Shown: in pieces, positions 35,245 through 44,551 of the stretch
How the letters are laid out: each line of letters starts with the position of its first letter
Position numbering within the stretch: the stretch's first letter is position 1
DNA from: RYN-133 sp963708645
GTDB taxonomy: Bacteria; Actinomycetota; Actinomycetes; Mycobacteriales; Jatrophihabitantaceae
Assembly: GCA_963708645.1 (NCBI GenBank)
Contig: CAVPTA010000007.1
Coordinates: 930,001-994,000 of the forward strand
Direction: 5' to 3'
DNA length: 64,000 nucleotides
Notes under the pieces: generated by a model
The model's database searches: none
The model's input: only the letters and a program-made list of their open reading frames with translations
What the model was told of the DNA's origin: nothing
Position numbers and translations under genes: made by a program

Positions 35245-35745
35245 GGATCGGGTTCACTCCAGCTCGGTCGTCGCTCGTTCTCGCCGCTCCGGTCGACCGA
35301 CAGTCCGGTGCCCGACTCTCTCACGAGCGTCGCGTGCGCCGCGGAATCCACAGAGTTCTCCACAGCTGTGTACGCAGCAGCACACCGTGCAGCCTCCGGG
35401 GCCGGTGCAGCGATGCCACGGGACGCGCAGGCAGCTGCCAGCTGGTGACGGGTGGCACGGTACGGGCGGAACCTAACAGCGGGCACTGAGGGACGACAAT
35501 AGGCTCCGGCGTGTCGTTGCGGGAACCCGGAGCGAGGACCGTTAATTTCCTTGATTGCGGCTGCGCGCGCCGGACGGCGGTTTGACCCGCGCCGGCGCGC
35601 GATCCGTACCGTAGACGGTTGTGCCGCCGCATTTCACGGCGCATGTGAAGCCTGGACGTCCGGACTGCAGGTCGCACCCAGCGACCAGCCGCGCTCGCAG
35701 TTCCGCGAGTCGTCAGCTGATCCGCCGAGTTGTTGGAGCCCGACC
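35245..35745. other. dnaA-rpmH intergenic region with two DnaA-box-like motifs
   Basis: These 501 bases between the divergent dnaA and rpmH genes hold no supported gene. Two DnaA-box-like motifs lie close together: AATCCACAG (about 35345-35353) and TTCTCCACAG (35356-35365). They may control dnaA expression or belong to the extended origin. The rest is GC-rich and must hold the promoters of both gene groups. Confidence 0.65.
35582..35612 (+). promoter_or_regulatory. Candidate rpmH promoter
   Basis: TTGACC at 35582-35587 followed after 19 bases by TACCGT at 35607-35612 resembles an actinobacterial housekeeping promoter about 135 bases before the rpmH start. Spacing is slightly long, so this is a candidate only. 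Confidence 0.35.
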
Positions 35746-35883
35746 GTGAGCAAGCGCACCTTCCAGCCGAACAACCGCCGCCGCGCCAAGACGCACGGCT
35801 TCCGGCTGCGCATGCGCACCCGCGCCGGCCGCGCCATCCTCGCCGCGCGTCGCCGCAAGGGCCGCAGCGAGCTGTCGGCCTGA
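35746..35883 (+). CDS. rpmH: 50S ribosomal protein L34
   Basis: The 45-residue, very basic protein starts SKRTFQPNNRRRAKTHGFR and has RTRAGRAILAARRRKGR, the full L34 pattern. The start is GTG at 35746 behind TTGGAG. It is the first gene of the rightward origin cluster, and the L34/rnpA pair is conserved throughout bacteria. Confidence 0.97.
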   Translation: MSKRTFQPNNRRRAKTHGFRLRMRTRAGRAILAARRRKGRSELSA

Positions 35884-35921
35884 GGCCGACGCCGCCCACG
35901 CGTCCGCGATCGGCGACCTCG

Positions 35922-36279
35922 TGCTGCCCCGCGACCCACCGGATGCGCCGCTCGAGCGAGTTCGCCGCAGTTCGTGACGGGCGGCCGCCGCGCTCGACGC
36001 GGTGCCCTTGTCGTGCACCATCTCGCGCACGCCCATGCCGACGGCGGCGCGCCGGTCGGTTTCGTCGTGTCGGCCGCAGCCGTCGGTGGCAGCGTCGTGC
36101 GACATCGGGTGAGCCGGCGGCTGCGGCACCTGATGCGTGCCGAGCTGACCGATCTCCGCGCCGGACAGCGCGACGGTCGTCCGCGCGCTGCCCCAGGCCG
36201 GCGCCGCGCCCGCCCGAGCGCTCGCAGCAGATCTCGACCGCGGCGCTGTGCGCCGCTGGCCAGTCGGGGCGAGCGATGA
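35922..36279 (+). CDS. rnpA: Ribonuclease P protein component, frameshifted
   Basis: Fragments in different frames give one RnpA of ~118 residues: GTG at 35922 reading VLPRD, then HRMRRSSEFAAV, then RGALVVHHLAHAHADGGAPV, GFVVSAAAVGGSVVRHRVSR and RLRHLMRAEL (the RNR-like RNA-binding signature), and in another frame VVRALPQAGAAPARALAADL. At least three one-base changes are needed. It provides the protein part of RNase P for tRNA 5' processing. Its end overlaps the yidD start (ATGA at 36276-36279). Confidence 0.85.
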
Positions 36280-36546
36280 ACCGCGCTCGAGCGGCCAGTG
36301 CTGCGCGTGCGATCAGCTTCTATCGCGCCGCGATCAGCCCGATGCCGCCCGCCGTCGTGCCGCTACACCCCGTCCTGCAGCGCCTACGCGCTCGAGGCGA
36401 TCGAGCGGTTCGGCCTCGGCGCGGCGGCGTGGCTGGCGCTGCGCCGACTGCTGCGCTGCCACCCGTTCCACGCCGGCGGGCACGACCCGGTGCCGGTCAC
36501 GCGTTGGACCAGACTGATCGAGCGAGTCTGCGTATCCACTGAGTAA
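36276..36546 (+). CDS. yidD: Membrane protein insertion efficiency factor YidD, frameshifted
   Basis: From ATG at 36276 the start AISFYRAAISPMPP is in one frame, and SCRYTPSCSAYALEAIERFG with LRRLLRCHPFHAGGHDPVP is in another, with a single switch near 36345. The three conserved cysteines and the CHPFHxGGxDPVP motif identify YidD, a small peripheral membrane protein that helps YidC/Sec insertion. About 89 residues. Confidence 0.88.
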
Positions 36547-36586
36547 CCAGCGGACCGCAGGTCGCCGCAGCCTAGGAGCTAGTTGA

Positions 36587-37671
36587 GTGCTGACTTCCTT
36601 ATACCGCGGTGTCGTGGGTGCTGCTGCGCTGGCACTCGCTGTTCAACCGTGCTCGGGCTCGATCCCGCAGGCGGGCTGAACTGGACGCTGTCGATCATCT
36701 TCCTGGTCGTCACGGCCCGGCTGCTGCTGTTCCGCCTGTTCATCAAGCAGGTGCACTACCAGCGGCACATGCAGGAGATGCAGCCGAAGATCCAGGCGCT
36801 GCGCGAGAAGTACAAGAACGACCGTGCCGAGATGCAGCGCCAGATGATGGCGTTGCAGCAGGAGCAGGGGTTCAACCCACTGGCCGGCTGCCTGCCGATG
36901 TTCTTGCAGATCCCGATCTTCATCTCGCTGTTCCACGTGCTGCGGCACCTGTCGAACTCGGTCAGCCAAGTGCGATGACCCCAGCTACAGCGGCGGGTCT
37001 GCTGCACACTCTACACGTTCACCGCGAGCCAGACCTGCGACGCCGCGAAGGCGAAGCTGTTCGGTGCCCCGCTGGCCGGCTCGCTGCACGACAACGCGCA
37101 CACGACCGTCGACCTGCTCGGTGGCGACCTGACCAGCACCCGCATCGTCACGATCATCCTGGTGCTGATCAGCGCCGGGGCGACCTTCCTCACCCAGCAG
37201 CTGGTGATGTCGCGGGCGACCACCACGCCGACCGGCACCGCGGCGACCGTGCAGAAGCTGATGAAGGTCTTCATCCCGATCTCGGTGCTGTTCTCGGGCT
37301 TCATCTTCCCGCTCGGTGTGCTGCTGTACTGGTTCACGAGCAACGTCTGGACGCTGTTGCAGCAGGCCTACATCAACCGCTACCACCCGCCGGAGCCGAA
37401 GAAGGACGGCGTCGAGGTGGGCGCTCGTGGCAAGGCGCTCGCGCCCAAGCCCGGGCAGCGGCCGACCCGCGAGGCGCGGACCCGTCCGTCCGCCGCTGAC
37501 AACGGCAGCGCCGCGTCCGCCGGCACGAATGGCGTAAGTGGCAGTCCGGGCGACACTGCCGCGGACGGCGCGACCCGAAGCGCGGTTCCGCGACCAGGCC
37601 AACGGCCGCAGCGTCCCGGCCAGAAACGGCCGCCGAGCAAGCGGCCGAGCCAGGCCAAGAAGCGTCGCTAG
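36587..37671 (+). CDS. yidC: Membrane protein insertase YidC/Oxa1, frameshifted
   Basis: GTG at 36587 lies 8 bases after TAGGAG. The protein is split by at least three frame switches (near 36597, 36650 and 36970-37010). Recognisable parts are YTAVSWVLLRWHSLF, LNWTLSIIFLVVTARLLLFR, the coiled loop QRHMQEMQPKIQALREKYKN, FNPLAGCLPMFLQIPIFISL and the C-terminal GFIFPLGVLLYWFTSNVWTL, followed by a long Pro/Arg/Lys-rich cytoplasmic tail as usual in actinobacteria. It inserts membrane proteins with Sec or alone. Total about 360 residues. Confidence 0.92.
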
Positions 37672-37729
37672 CGCGAGCTTTCCTATCTGTAGTGATCTGC
37701 GCGTATTTGCACCGAAAGGACCCTTCCAG

Positions 37730-38296
37730 ATGAGCGACACCGATACTGCCCACGACAGCGACGCCACGACCGAGACCGCCGATGACGAGCTGGGGTCGGC
37801 CGAGGCCACGTCCGAAGACCCAGAAGCGGGGGGCTCGCTGCTGATCGAAGAGGGCGACATCGCGGCCGACTACCTCGAACGGTTCCTCGACATCGTCGAC
37901 TACGACGGCGACATCGACCTGGACGTCGAGAACGACCGGGCCGTCGTCGCGATCATCGGCACCGGGCTGCAGTCGCTCGTGGGCACCCGCGGCGAGACGC
38001 TGGATGCACTGCAGGAGCTGACCCGGCTCGCGGTGGCGCAGAAGACAGGCACGCGCAGCCGCCTGATGCTCGACGTCAGCGGGCACCGCCAGGCGCGCCG
38101 CGGCGAGCTGTCCGGCGCTTGCCGCCGACACCGCGTCGCGTGTGCTGGATCAGCGGTGAGCCGGCGCGCCTCGCGCCGATGAACCCGTTCGAGCGCAAGG
38201 TCGTGCACGACGCGATCGCCGTCGATCGACGGCGTGCGCAGCGAGTCCGAGGGCGAGGAGCCCAACCGCCGCGTCGTCGTCTCGCTCGAGCCCTGA
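37730..38296 (+). CDS. jag: Jag/KhpB (EloR) RNA-binding protein, frameshifted
   Basis: The protein begins with an acidic ~45-residue stretch, then a KH domain (IIGTGLQSLVGTRGETLDAL) and, after several frame switches (about 38115, 38150 and 38223), the R3H domain with NPFERKVVHDAIAV and the end RRVVVSLEP. KhpB-type proteins bind RNA and affect elongation and division. About 188 residues after repair. It follows yidC by 58 bases. Confidence 0.88.
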
Positions 38297-38358
38297 TCGA
38301 GGCCGCCGGCCGGGCGGACCCGCCGGCGATAGAACCCGTCCCGGACGCGGCGTTGCGT

Positions 38359-38982
38359 ATGTTCGGCGACCGCCTGGCGACCGCCGAACGGTATGCGGTG
38401 CTGTTGGCAGGTCCCGGCGTCGTGCGCGGCGTCATCGGACCGGACGAGGGCGCCCGGATCTGGACGCGCCACGTGCTCAACTGCGCCGCCGTCAGCGAGT
38501 TGTTCGGTCCGGGACAGCGCGTCGTCGACGTGGGCTCGGGTGCCGGCCTGCCCGGGCTGGCGATCGCGATTCGTCGACCGGATCTGCGTGTCGACCTGGT
38601 CGAGACCCTGCAGCGCCGGGTCGAGTTCCTGACCGAGGCCGTTGATGAGCTCGACCTTGCGGCACAGGTGCGCGTGGTTCATGGCCGGGCGGAGGATCGC
38701 GAGATCGTCCGCGCCGTCGGGGGCGCCGACTGGGTCACCGCCCGGGCGGTAGCGCCGCTGGACCGTTTGGTGAGATGGTGCCTACCGCTGGCAATCCCGT
38801 CCGGACGGCTCGCCCTGATCAAGGGGGTGAGTGCTGCCGACGAGGTGGAACGGCATCGGTCGGCGGTGCGGCGAGCGGGGGGACATCGCGCGCAAGTGGT
38901 GACGTGTGGCGAAGAGCTGCTCGAGCCGGCTGTAACGGTAGTGACGATTGATGCCTCTGTTAACACGAGGGGAAGCGCATGA
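38359..38982 (+). CDS. rsmG: 16S rRNA (guanine(527)-N7)-methyltransferase RsmG
   Basis: The methyltransferase has AERYAVLLAGPGVVRGVIGP at the start, the SAM site RVVDVGSGAGLPGLAIAIRR and VTARAVAPLDRLVRWCLPLA, all typical of RsmG (GidB). The start is uncertain because the preceding jag end is frame-damaged: ATG at 38359 gives 207 residues, while a few more N-terminal residues would be expected. Its stop overlaps the parA start (ATGA at 38979-38982). Confidence 0.92.
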   Translation: MFGDRLATAERYAVLLAGPGVVRGVIGPDEGARIWTRHVLNCAAVSELFGPGQRVVDVGSGAGLPGLAIAIRRPDLRVDLVETLQRRVEFLTEAVDELDLAAQVRVVHGRAEDREIVRAVGGADWVTARAVAPLDRLVRWCLPLAIPSGRLALIKGVSAADEVERHRSAVRRAGGHRAQVVTCGEELLEPAVTVVTIDASVNTRGSA

Positions 38983-40015
38983 GCGACGGCCCGGACGGCT
39001 TTGTCGAGACGATGCCCAACCAGTCCGCGGATGTTTCACGTGAAACACCGCTGACCGGGGCCGACGACGCTGCGCCGCACGCCGATGTTTCACGTGAAAC
39101 GCACTCAGTGGGTGGCGTTTCCTTCGACACCCCGATCGCCCGGGAGGCCATGCAGGCCGTCCACGTCATGAACGTGCGGCAGGAGCGTTGGCCGGCACCC
39201 GCTGGCGACACGAGTCATGACGGTCGCCAACCAGAAGGGCGGCGTCGGCAAGACCACGAGCACGGTGAACCTGGCCGCAGCGCTCGCCCTGCACGGGTTG
39301 CGGGTGTGCGTCATCGACCTCGACCCGCAGGGCAACGCCAGCACGGCCCTGGGCATCGACCACCCGGTCGGGACGCCGTCGATCTACGACGTACTGCTCG
39401 GGGGACGGCCGCTGGCCGAGGTCTCGCACCCCGTCGAGCTTCGCCGACACGCTGACCTGCGTCCCGGCCACCCTCGATCTCGCCGGTGCCGACATCGAGC
39501 TCACCTCGCAGGTCGCTCGCGAGTATCGGCTGCAGCGCGCGATCAACGCGTTTCTCGACTCTGAACCGGATCTCGATTACGTGTTCATCGACTGCCCGCC
39601 GTCGCTCGGGCTGCTGACCCTGAACGCCCTCGTCGCCGCGCGGGAGGTGCTGATCCCGATCCAATGTGAGTACTACGCGTTGGAAGGACTGGCGCAGCTG
39701 CTGAGCACGATCGAGCTGGTGCGGTCGCACCTGAACCCGGACCTGGCGGTCAGCACCGTCCTGCTCACGATGTACGACAGCCGCACCCGGCTGGCCGACC
39801 AGGTTGCAGCCGAGGTCCGCAAACACTTCGCCGAGCTGGTGCTGACGCCGATGATCCCGCGCAATGTGCGGGTGTCCGAGGCGCCAGGGTTCGGTCAGAC
39901 GGTGATGACCTACGACCCGGGCTCGCGCGGCGCGATCGGATACCTTGAGGCCGCGCGCGAGATCGCCGTCCGCGGCGGCGCCGCTCCGACGACACAGGAA
40001 AGTGACGGGCAATGA
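38979..40015 (+). CDS. parA: Chromosome-partitioning ATPase ParA, frameshifted
   Basis: From ATG at 38979 there is a ~70-residue N-terminal extension containing two DVSRET peptides encoded by the parS sites. The ATPase begins after a frame switch near 39215: VANQKGGVGKTTSTVNLAAA (deviant Walker A), VIDLDPQGNASTALGID. A second switch occurs near 39440, before LDLAGADIELTSQVAREYRL, FIDCPPSLGLLTLNAL and MIPRNVRVSEAPGFGQ. It works with ParB to segregate the origin. The end overlaps parB by 4 bases. Confidence 0.95.
39032..39047. promoter_or_regulatory. parS: parS site 1
   Basis: TGTTTCACGTGAAACA is a perfect 16-base palindrome identical to the bacterial parS consensus, the binding site for ParB-CTP clamps. 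It is inside the parA coding start. Confidence 0.97.
39086..39101. promoter_or_regulatory. parS: parS site 2
   Basis: TGTTTCACGTGAAACG differs from the parS consensus only at the last base. It lies 54 bases (18 codons) after site 1, so both encode the same DVSRET peptide in the same frame of parA. Confidence 0.95.
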
Positions 40016-41106
40016 CGAGCAAGCCCCGCATCGGCGGCCTCGGCCGCGGCCTTGGTGCGCTGATCCCGACCGCACCGCCGCGCGACACGACCCCTGCGGG
40101 TGCAGCCGATGACCAGCCTGACGCCGCGAGCGACGGTGCCGCCGTCGCGACTGGTGAGTCCCGGCCGTCAGCCGACACCGGTCGCGATGGGCCGGCCGGG
40201 TCGGCTGCGGGAACTGCTGCATCGAGCGACCTGGTTCCGGTCGTGGGGGCCGAGTTCGCCGAACTGCGTCTAGACCAGATCCGGGCCAACGCGAAGCAGC
40301 CCCGTCAGGTGTTCGACGAGGACGCGCTCGCGGAGCTGACCTATTCGGTACGCGAGTTCGGGGTCCTGCAGCCGATCGTGGTCCGCCCGGTCGACGACGG
40401 GTTCGAACTCGTCATGGGCGAACGCCGGCTGCGTGCCGCTACGGCGGCAGGGCTCGACACGATCCCGGCCATCGTCCGCAGTACCGCCGACGATGCGATG
40501 CTGCGCGATGCCCTGCTCGAGAACGTGCACCGGGCCCAGCTGAACCCGCTGGAAGAAGCGGCTGCCTACCAGCAACTGCTCGAGGAGTTCGGGGCCACGC
40601 ACGACGAGCTCGCCCAGCGGATCGGGCGCAGCCGACCCGTTGTCAGCAACACGATCCGGCTGCTGAATCTGCCCGTCCCGGTCCAGCGGCGGGTTGCGGC
40701 CGGTGTCATCTCGGCCGGCCATGCCCGTGCGCTACTCGGCCTCGACGATGCCGAGGGGCAGGAGGAGCTGGCTTCGCGGGTGGTCGCTGAGGGCCTGTCC
40801 GTGCGCGCCACTGAAGAACTGGTGACGCTGCGGCAGCGCGGACACGACGGCAAAAAGGCCTCGCGGCGCGCATCGGCGCCGCGGATCACCGCGCCGGCTA
40901 TCGCCGAGCTCGCCGACAAGCTCTCGGACACCTTCGATACCCGGGTGCGCGTCGACCTCGGCCGGCGCAAAGGCAAGATCACCGTCGAATTCGCCTCGGT
41001 CGACGACCTCGAGCGCATCGTGGCGGTAATGGCGCCGCAGCTCGCGACCCGTCCGGTGCCCGGCCCGCGCCAGGATCAGCCTGCGGTCGACCCGAACGAA
41101 CCGTAG
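40012..41106 (+). CDS. parB: Chromosome-partitioning protein ParB
   Basis: The 364-residue CTP-dependent DNA clamp starts KPRIGGLGRGLGALIPTAPP and has a ~55-residue linker, the CTPase motifs QPRQVFDEDALAELTYSVRE, GERRLRAATAAGL and ENVHRAQLNPLEEAAAYQQL, an HTH (ELAQRIGRSRPVVSNTIRLL) that reads parS, and a C-terminal dimer domain. It overlaps parA by 4 bases and ends 31 bases inside the convergent nitroreductase gene. Confidence 0.97.
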   Translation: MTSKPRIGGLGRGLGALIPTAPPRDTTPAGAADDQPDAASDGAAVATGESRPSADTGRDGPAGSAAGTAASSDLVPVVGAEFAELRLDQIRANAKQPRQVFDEDALAELTYSVREFGVLQPIVVRPVDDGFELVMGERRLRAATAAGLDTIPAIVRSTADDAMLRDALLENVHRAQLNPLEEAAAYQQLLEEFGATHDELAQRIGRSRPVVSNTIRLLNLPVPVQRRVAAGVISAGHARALLGLDDAEGQEELASRVVAEGLSVRATEELVTLRQRGHDGKKASRRASAPRITAPAIAELADKLSDTFDTRVRVDLGRRKGKITVEFASVDDLERIVAVMAPQLATRPVPGPRQDQPAVDPNEP

Positions 41107-41699
41107 GAAACAACGGCGCCGTGCTCGCGGCGCCCGCGCCGCAGCGACGGGGAACGGACGTCAGGCGCTGGATGGCCAAGACTGATGACCCCGACCGGAC
41201 GCAACCGGTCCGGGACGCCGAACGCCGAGCGCAGCGATTGCCACCGCGGGCCAGGGACGCCGAAGAAGCACGCGGCCAACCCGCGGTCGGTCGCACCGAG
41301 CAGCATCAGCATGGCTGCCATGCCGGTATCGACGTCCCAATAGGGGATCGGCCAGCGGGCTTCGTCGCGATCGGTCCAGCCCTTGTCGGGCTCGGCATAG
41401 CGGTCGAGATAGGCAGTTTTGTCCGAGAAGCAGATGATGAGAGCGGGGGCGGTCTGCAGCCTGTTCAGCCACCCGTTCTCGGCGCCCGGCTCGGCCGTCG
41501 CGGTCCAGAATGTCCGAACCGATGTTATGTCATCCAAAACCAGGAAGTGCCAACCCTGGGAGTACCCCGCTGACGGCGCCCGAACGGCCAGATCGAGCAA
41601 CTCGTCGAGCACCGGCCGAGGCACCGGTCGATCTGGATCATAGGTTCGAATCATCCGTCGGGATCGGATTGCAGTGCCGAGATCCATGTCTGCCAGCAT
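41076..41699 (-). CDS. Nitroreductase family FMN protein
   Basis: The ~207-residue protein has the nitroreductase start (RSRRMIRTYDPDRPVPRPVL, RAPSAGYSQGWHFLVL) and a middle region with DTGMAAMLMLLGATDRGLAA. Such FMN enzymes reduce nitro compounds, quinones or flavins with NAD(P)H. Start ATG at 41699; ATG at 41687 is equally possible. Its 3' end overlaps the parB end by 31 bases on the opposite strand. Physiological substrate unknown. Confidence 0.85.
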   Translation of the reverse strand: MLADMDLGTAIRSRRMIRTYDPDRPVPRPVLDELLDLAVRAPSAGYSQGWHFLVLDDITSVRTFWTATAEPGAENGWLNRLQTAPALIICFSDKTAYLDRYAEPDKGWTDRDEARWPIPYWDVDTGMAAMLMLLGATDRGLAACFFGVPGPRWQSLRSAFGVPDRLRPVGVISLGHPAPDVRSPSLRRGRREHGAVVSYGSFGSTAG

Positions 41700-41786
41700 G
41701 GCATCCGACGAGCCGGCCGCCGTGCGCCGCCGTGAACCAGCCCATATCAGCTGACCGGGGCGTCGGGGATGTGTCATCGTGACGCG

Positions 41787-43004
41787 ATGGACCTGCGCCA
41801 ATCTCGCAAGCTCGAAGACGTCTGTTACGACATCCGTGGCCCGGTCCTCGAGGAGGCCAAACGGCTCGAGGACGAGGGCAGGCGCATCACCAAGCTCAAC
41901 ATCGGCAACCCGGCACCGTTCGGGTTCGAGGCGCCCGACGAGATCCTCGTCGATGTCGTACGCAATCTGTCGCAGTCGCAGGGCTACTGCGACTCGCAGG
42001 GCCTGTTGTCGGCGCGCACCGCGATCGTGCAGCACTACCAGCAGCGCGGCATCGAGGGCGTCGATGTCGATGACATCTGGCTGGGCAACGGTGTCAGCGA
42101 GCTGATCACGATGGCGTTGCAGGCCATGCTCGACAACGGTGACGAAGTGCTCGTGCCCGCTCCCGACTACCCGCTGTGGACAGCGTCGACCTGTCTCGCC
42201 GGCGGGACACCAGTGCACTACCTCTGCGACGAGTCAGCGGGCTGGCTACCCGATCTTGATCACTTACGATCGAGAATCACCCCACGCAGCAAGGCGATTG
42301 TCGTCATCAACCCGAACAATCCCACTGGCGCGGTATACCCCCGAGAGGTACTCGACGAGATCGCCGCTATCGCGCGTGAACACCACCTCGTCGTCCTCGC
42401 CGACGAGATCTACGACAAGATCCTTTTCGACGACGCCGTGCATCACCCGATGTCCGCGATCGCACCTGACGTGTTCACCCTTACGTTCAACGGCCTGTCG
42501 AAGGCGTACCGCGTGGCGGGTTTCCGGGCCGGCTGGATGATGGTCAGCGGCCCGAAGGAGCACGCGCGCAGTTACCTCGAGGGGATCTCGATCCTGGCCA
42601 ACATGCGGTTGTGCGCGAACGTCCCGGCCCAGCATGCGATCCAGGTGGCCCTGGGTGGACGGCAGAGCATCCGTGACCTCGTCCTGCCCGGCGGACGGCT
42701 GCTCGAACAACGCGACGCAGCCCTGACCGCGCTCCGGGCGATTCCCGGGGTGTCCTGCGTGCAGCCGTCCGGTTCGCTGTACGTGTTCCCGCGCCTGGAC
42801 CCGCAGCTGTACCCGATCAAGGACGACCAGCAGTTCGTGCTCGATCTGCTGCGCGCGCAGCACGTCCTGGTCGTGCAGGGCACCGGCTTCAACTGGCCGC
42901 ACCCCGATCACCTGCGCATCGTCACGTTGCCGCGCGCGGACGATCTCACCGACGCGATCGGGCGCATCGGCACCTTCCTCGACACATATCGCGAGGCGGG
43001 CTGA
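41787..43004 (+). CDS. PLP-dependent aminotransferase (AlaA-like class I/II)
   Basis: The 405-residue fold type I aminotransferase shows ITKLNIGNPAPFGFEAPDEI, VINPNNPTGAVYPREVLDEI, DEIYDKILFDD and the PLP lysine in NGLSKAYRVAGFRAGWMM. The C-terminal FNWPHPDHLRIVTLP matches AlaA-type alanine/glutamate aminotransferases. The start is ATG at 41787, divergent from the nitroreductase gene across 87 bases. Confidence 0.92.
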   Translation: MDLRQSRKLEDVCYDIRGPVLEEAKRLEDEGRRITKLNIGNPAPFGFEAPDEILVDVVRNLSQSQGYCDSQGLLSARTAIVQHYQQRGIEGVDVDDIWLGNGVSELITMALQAMLDNGDEVLVPAPDYPLWTASTCLAGGTPVHYLCDESAGWLPDLDHLRSRITPRSKAIVVINPNNPTGAVYPREVLDEIAAIAREHHLVVLADEIYDKILFDDAVHHPMSAIAPDVFTLTFNGLSKAYRVAGFRAGWMMVSGPKEHARSYLEGISILANMRLCANVPAQHAIQVALGGRQSIRDLVLPGGRLLEQRDAALTALRAIPGVSCVQPSGSLYVFPRLDPQLYPIKDDQQFVLDLLRAQHVLVVQGTGFNWPHPDHLRIVTLPRADDLTDAIGRIGTFLDTYREAG

Positions 43005-43021
43005 GCGCTTACGCTCGTGAT

Positions 43022-43648
43022 GTGTCGCGGCGTCTGGTCAATCTCACGCTGGACAACCTCGGGGACCTATCCGCGAGGTGTCGTCGCTGCGTGTTCTGGG
43101 AACTCGACGCCGCGGCCGGGAACCGCGCAACCGCCGACTGCTCCGCCGACCTCGAGAAGGAAGCGTGGGTATCCGACACGCTGCTCGAATGGGGCTGCTG
43201 CGGGCAGCTGATCTACGTCGACGCGGTGCCGGCCGGTCACGTCCTCTACGCCCCGCCGGCGTATGTGCCGCGCTCACTCGGCTTCGCGACCTCGCCGGTC
43301 GGGCCGGACGCCGTGCTGTTGATGTCGGCACACATCGAGCCTGCCTACGAGGGCGGGGGATTGGGTCGGATGCTCGTGCAGGGCGTGGCCCGCGACATCA
43401 GCCGCCGCGGCATCCGCGCGATCGAAGCGTTCGGCCGCACGTCGACCGATCCGGACGATGCGGCCACGGCCTGCCTACCGCCGGTCGACTACCTGCTCGC
43501 GGTCGGGTTCAAAACCGTTCGGCCGCACCAGCACACCCCGCGACTGCGCCTCGACATCCGCAGCATCGTGTCGTGGAAGGAAGACGTCGAGTACGCCTTC
43601 GAGCGGTTATTCGGCTCGATCTCCGTCCCCGCGCTCGGGCGGCGCTGA
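43022..43648 (+). CDS. GNAT family N-acetyltransferase
   Basis: The 208-residue protein begins RRLVNLTLDNLGDLSARCRR and has a GNAT core: LLMSAHIEPAYEGGGLGRML contains the CoA pyrophosphate loop (GGGLGRML), followed by DISRRGIRAIEAFGRT. GTG at 43022 is used. The N-terminal CRRCVFWELDAAAGN with cysteines recalls the short zinc-like start of actinobacterial proteins near parB. Substrate unknown. It overlaps the convergent Cys-rich gene at its 3' end by 42 bases. Confidence 0.82.
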   Translation: MSRRLVNLTLDNLGDLSARCRRCVFWELDAAAGNRATADCSADLEKEAWVSDTLLEWGCCGQLIYVDAVPAGHVLYAPPAYVPRSLGFATSPVGPDAVLLMSAHIEPAYEGGGLGRMLVQGVARDISRRGIRAIEAFGRTSTDPDDAATACLPPVDYLLAVGFKTVRPHQHTPRLRLDIRSIVSWKEDVEYAFERLFGSISVPALGRR

Positions 43649-44536
43649 GGTCAGCCGGACGGGTTGCGGCGAACGCAGCCATGGTCCCCGACCGAGGTCG
43701 GTCGGCGTGCCCCACGCTGCACGCAGCCGTTCGCCACGTTCGGCCCAGGCCTGCTCGAGCGCGGGTACCAGCGCTGCGTACACGTCGGCTCCGAGCAGCG
43801 TGCCGTATTCCGAGGCCATCCGACGAAACACCGGCTCGGACGCTGAGTAGGCCGCCGGGTCGTCGGTGCAGAAATAGCCGTCCGGGTCGAACCAGCCGAA
43901 CCAGTGCGGGCGCAGCGTGACGAACACGCGCTCGCCGGTTCCGTCGGCGGTGACCCCGACACCGAAGGCCGCCGCAGGTGCGCTGTGACAGACGTAGGGA
44001 CGAGCCTGCTTGGGGTCGACGCCCTGCCGCACCGCGACGTGCCAGAGCGCGCAGCCGGTCTTGCCGTTGGCCATCTCGGTGTTGAGGAAGATGCAGTTGC
44101 CACCGACGGTGACGTGCCGCGAATCCCACAGCCCGTCCTCGTTCTCCTTCTCGACGAGCCAACCGGTGCTCTTGATCTGGTCGTGGTGCTGGGCGTCGTC
44201 CGGGGTGAGCGCGTCGACGAACGGCTGCACCCGCACGGGCGTGTCGCCAGCAGTCGCGGCCGGCTGCGTGTCGTCGTCGGTTTCGGCGATCGCGCGGCCG
44301 TAGGACGGTGACGTGCGGCAGCACCCGGTCACCGACCGGTCGGCGGGGCGGTGCTGGCCGGGCCGCTCGCCGACGAGCGGGGTCGTGCCCTGACAGCCCT
44401 GGCCGTAGATGCAGCGGTAGTTGCTGGTCAGCGCACCGATGTCGAGGATGTAGTCATCGCTGCCGACGGTGACGGTAACCGTTTCGCGGGCGAACAGGCC
44501 GGTCAGGTTCGCGTCGGGAAGGAACCGGTAGGGCAT
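43607..44536 (-). CDS. Conserved Cys-rich protein, possible metal-chelating domain
   Basis: The 309-residue soluble protein carries cysteines in a regular arrangement: Cys42 and Cys48 (RCIYGQGC), Cys72-Cys73 (GCCRTSP), GGNCIFLN, GKTGCALWHVAV, PYVCHSAP and YFCTDDP. This resembles the YkgJ/DUF3109 type of zinc- or iron-chelating proteins. The identification is tentative. It starts 15 bases after the cwlM stop on the same strand, so it is probably cotranscribed with cwlM. Function unknown. Confidence 0.7.
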   Translation of the reverse strand: MPYRFLPDANLTGLFARETVTVTVGSDDYILDIGALTSNYRCIYGQGCQGTTPLVGERPGQHRPADRSVTGCCRTSPSYGRAIAETDDDTQPAATAGDTPVRVQPFVDALTPDDAQHHDQIKSTGWLVEKENEDGLWDSRHVTVGGNCIFLNTEMANGKTGCALWHVAVRQGVDPKQARPYVCHSAPAAAFGVGVTADGTGERVFVTLRPHWFGWFDPDGYFCTDDPAAYSASEPVFRRMASEYGTLLGADVYAALVPALEQAWAERGERLRAAWGTPTDLGRGPWLRSPQPVRLTSAPPERGDGDRAE

Positions 44537-44551
44537 CGTCAGTCCCTACGG

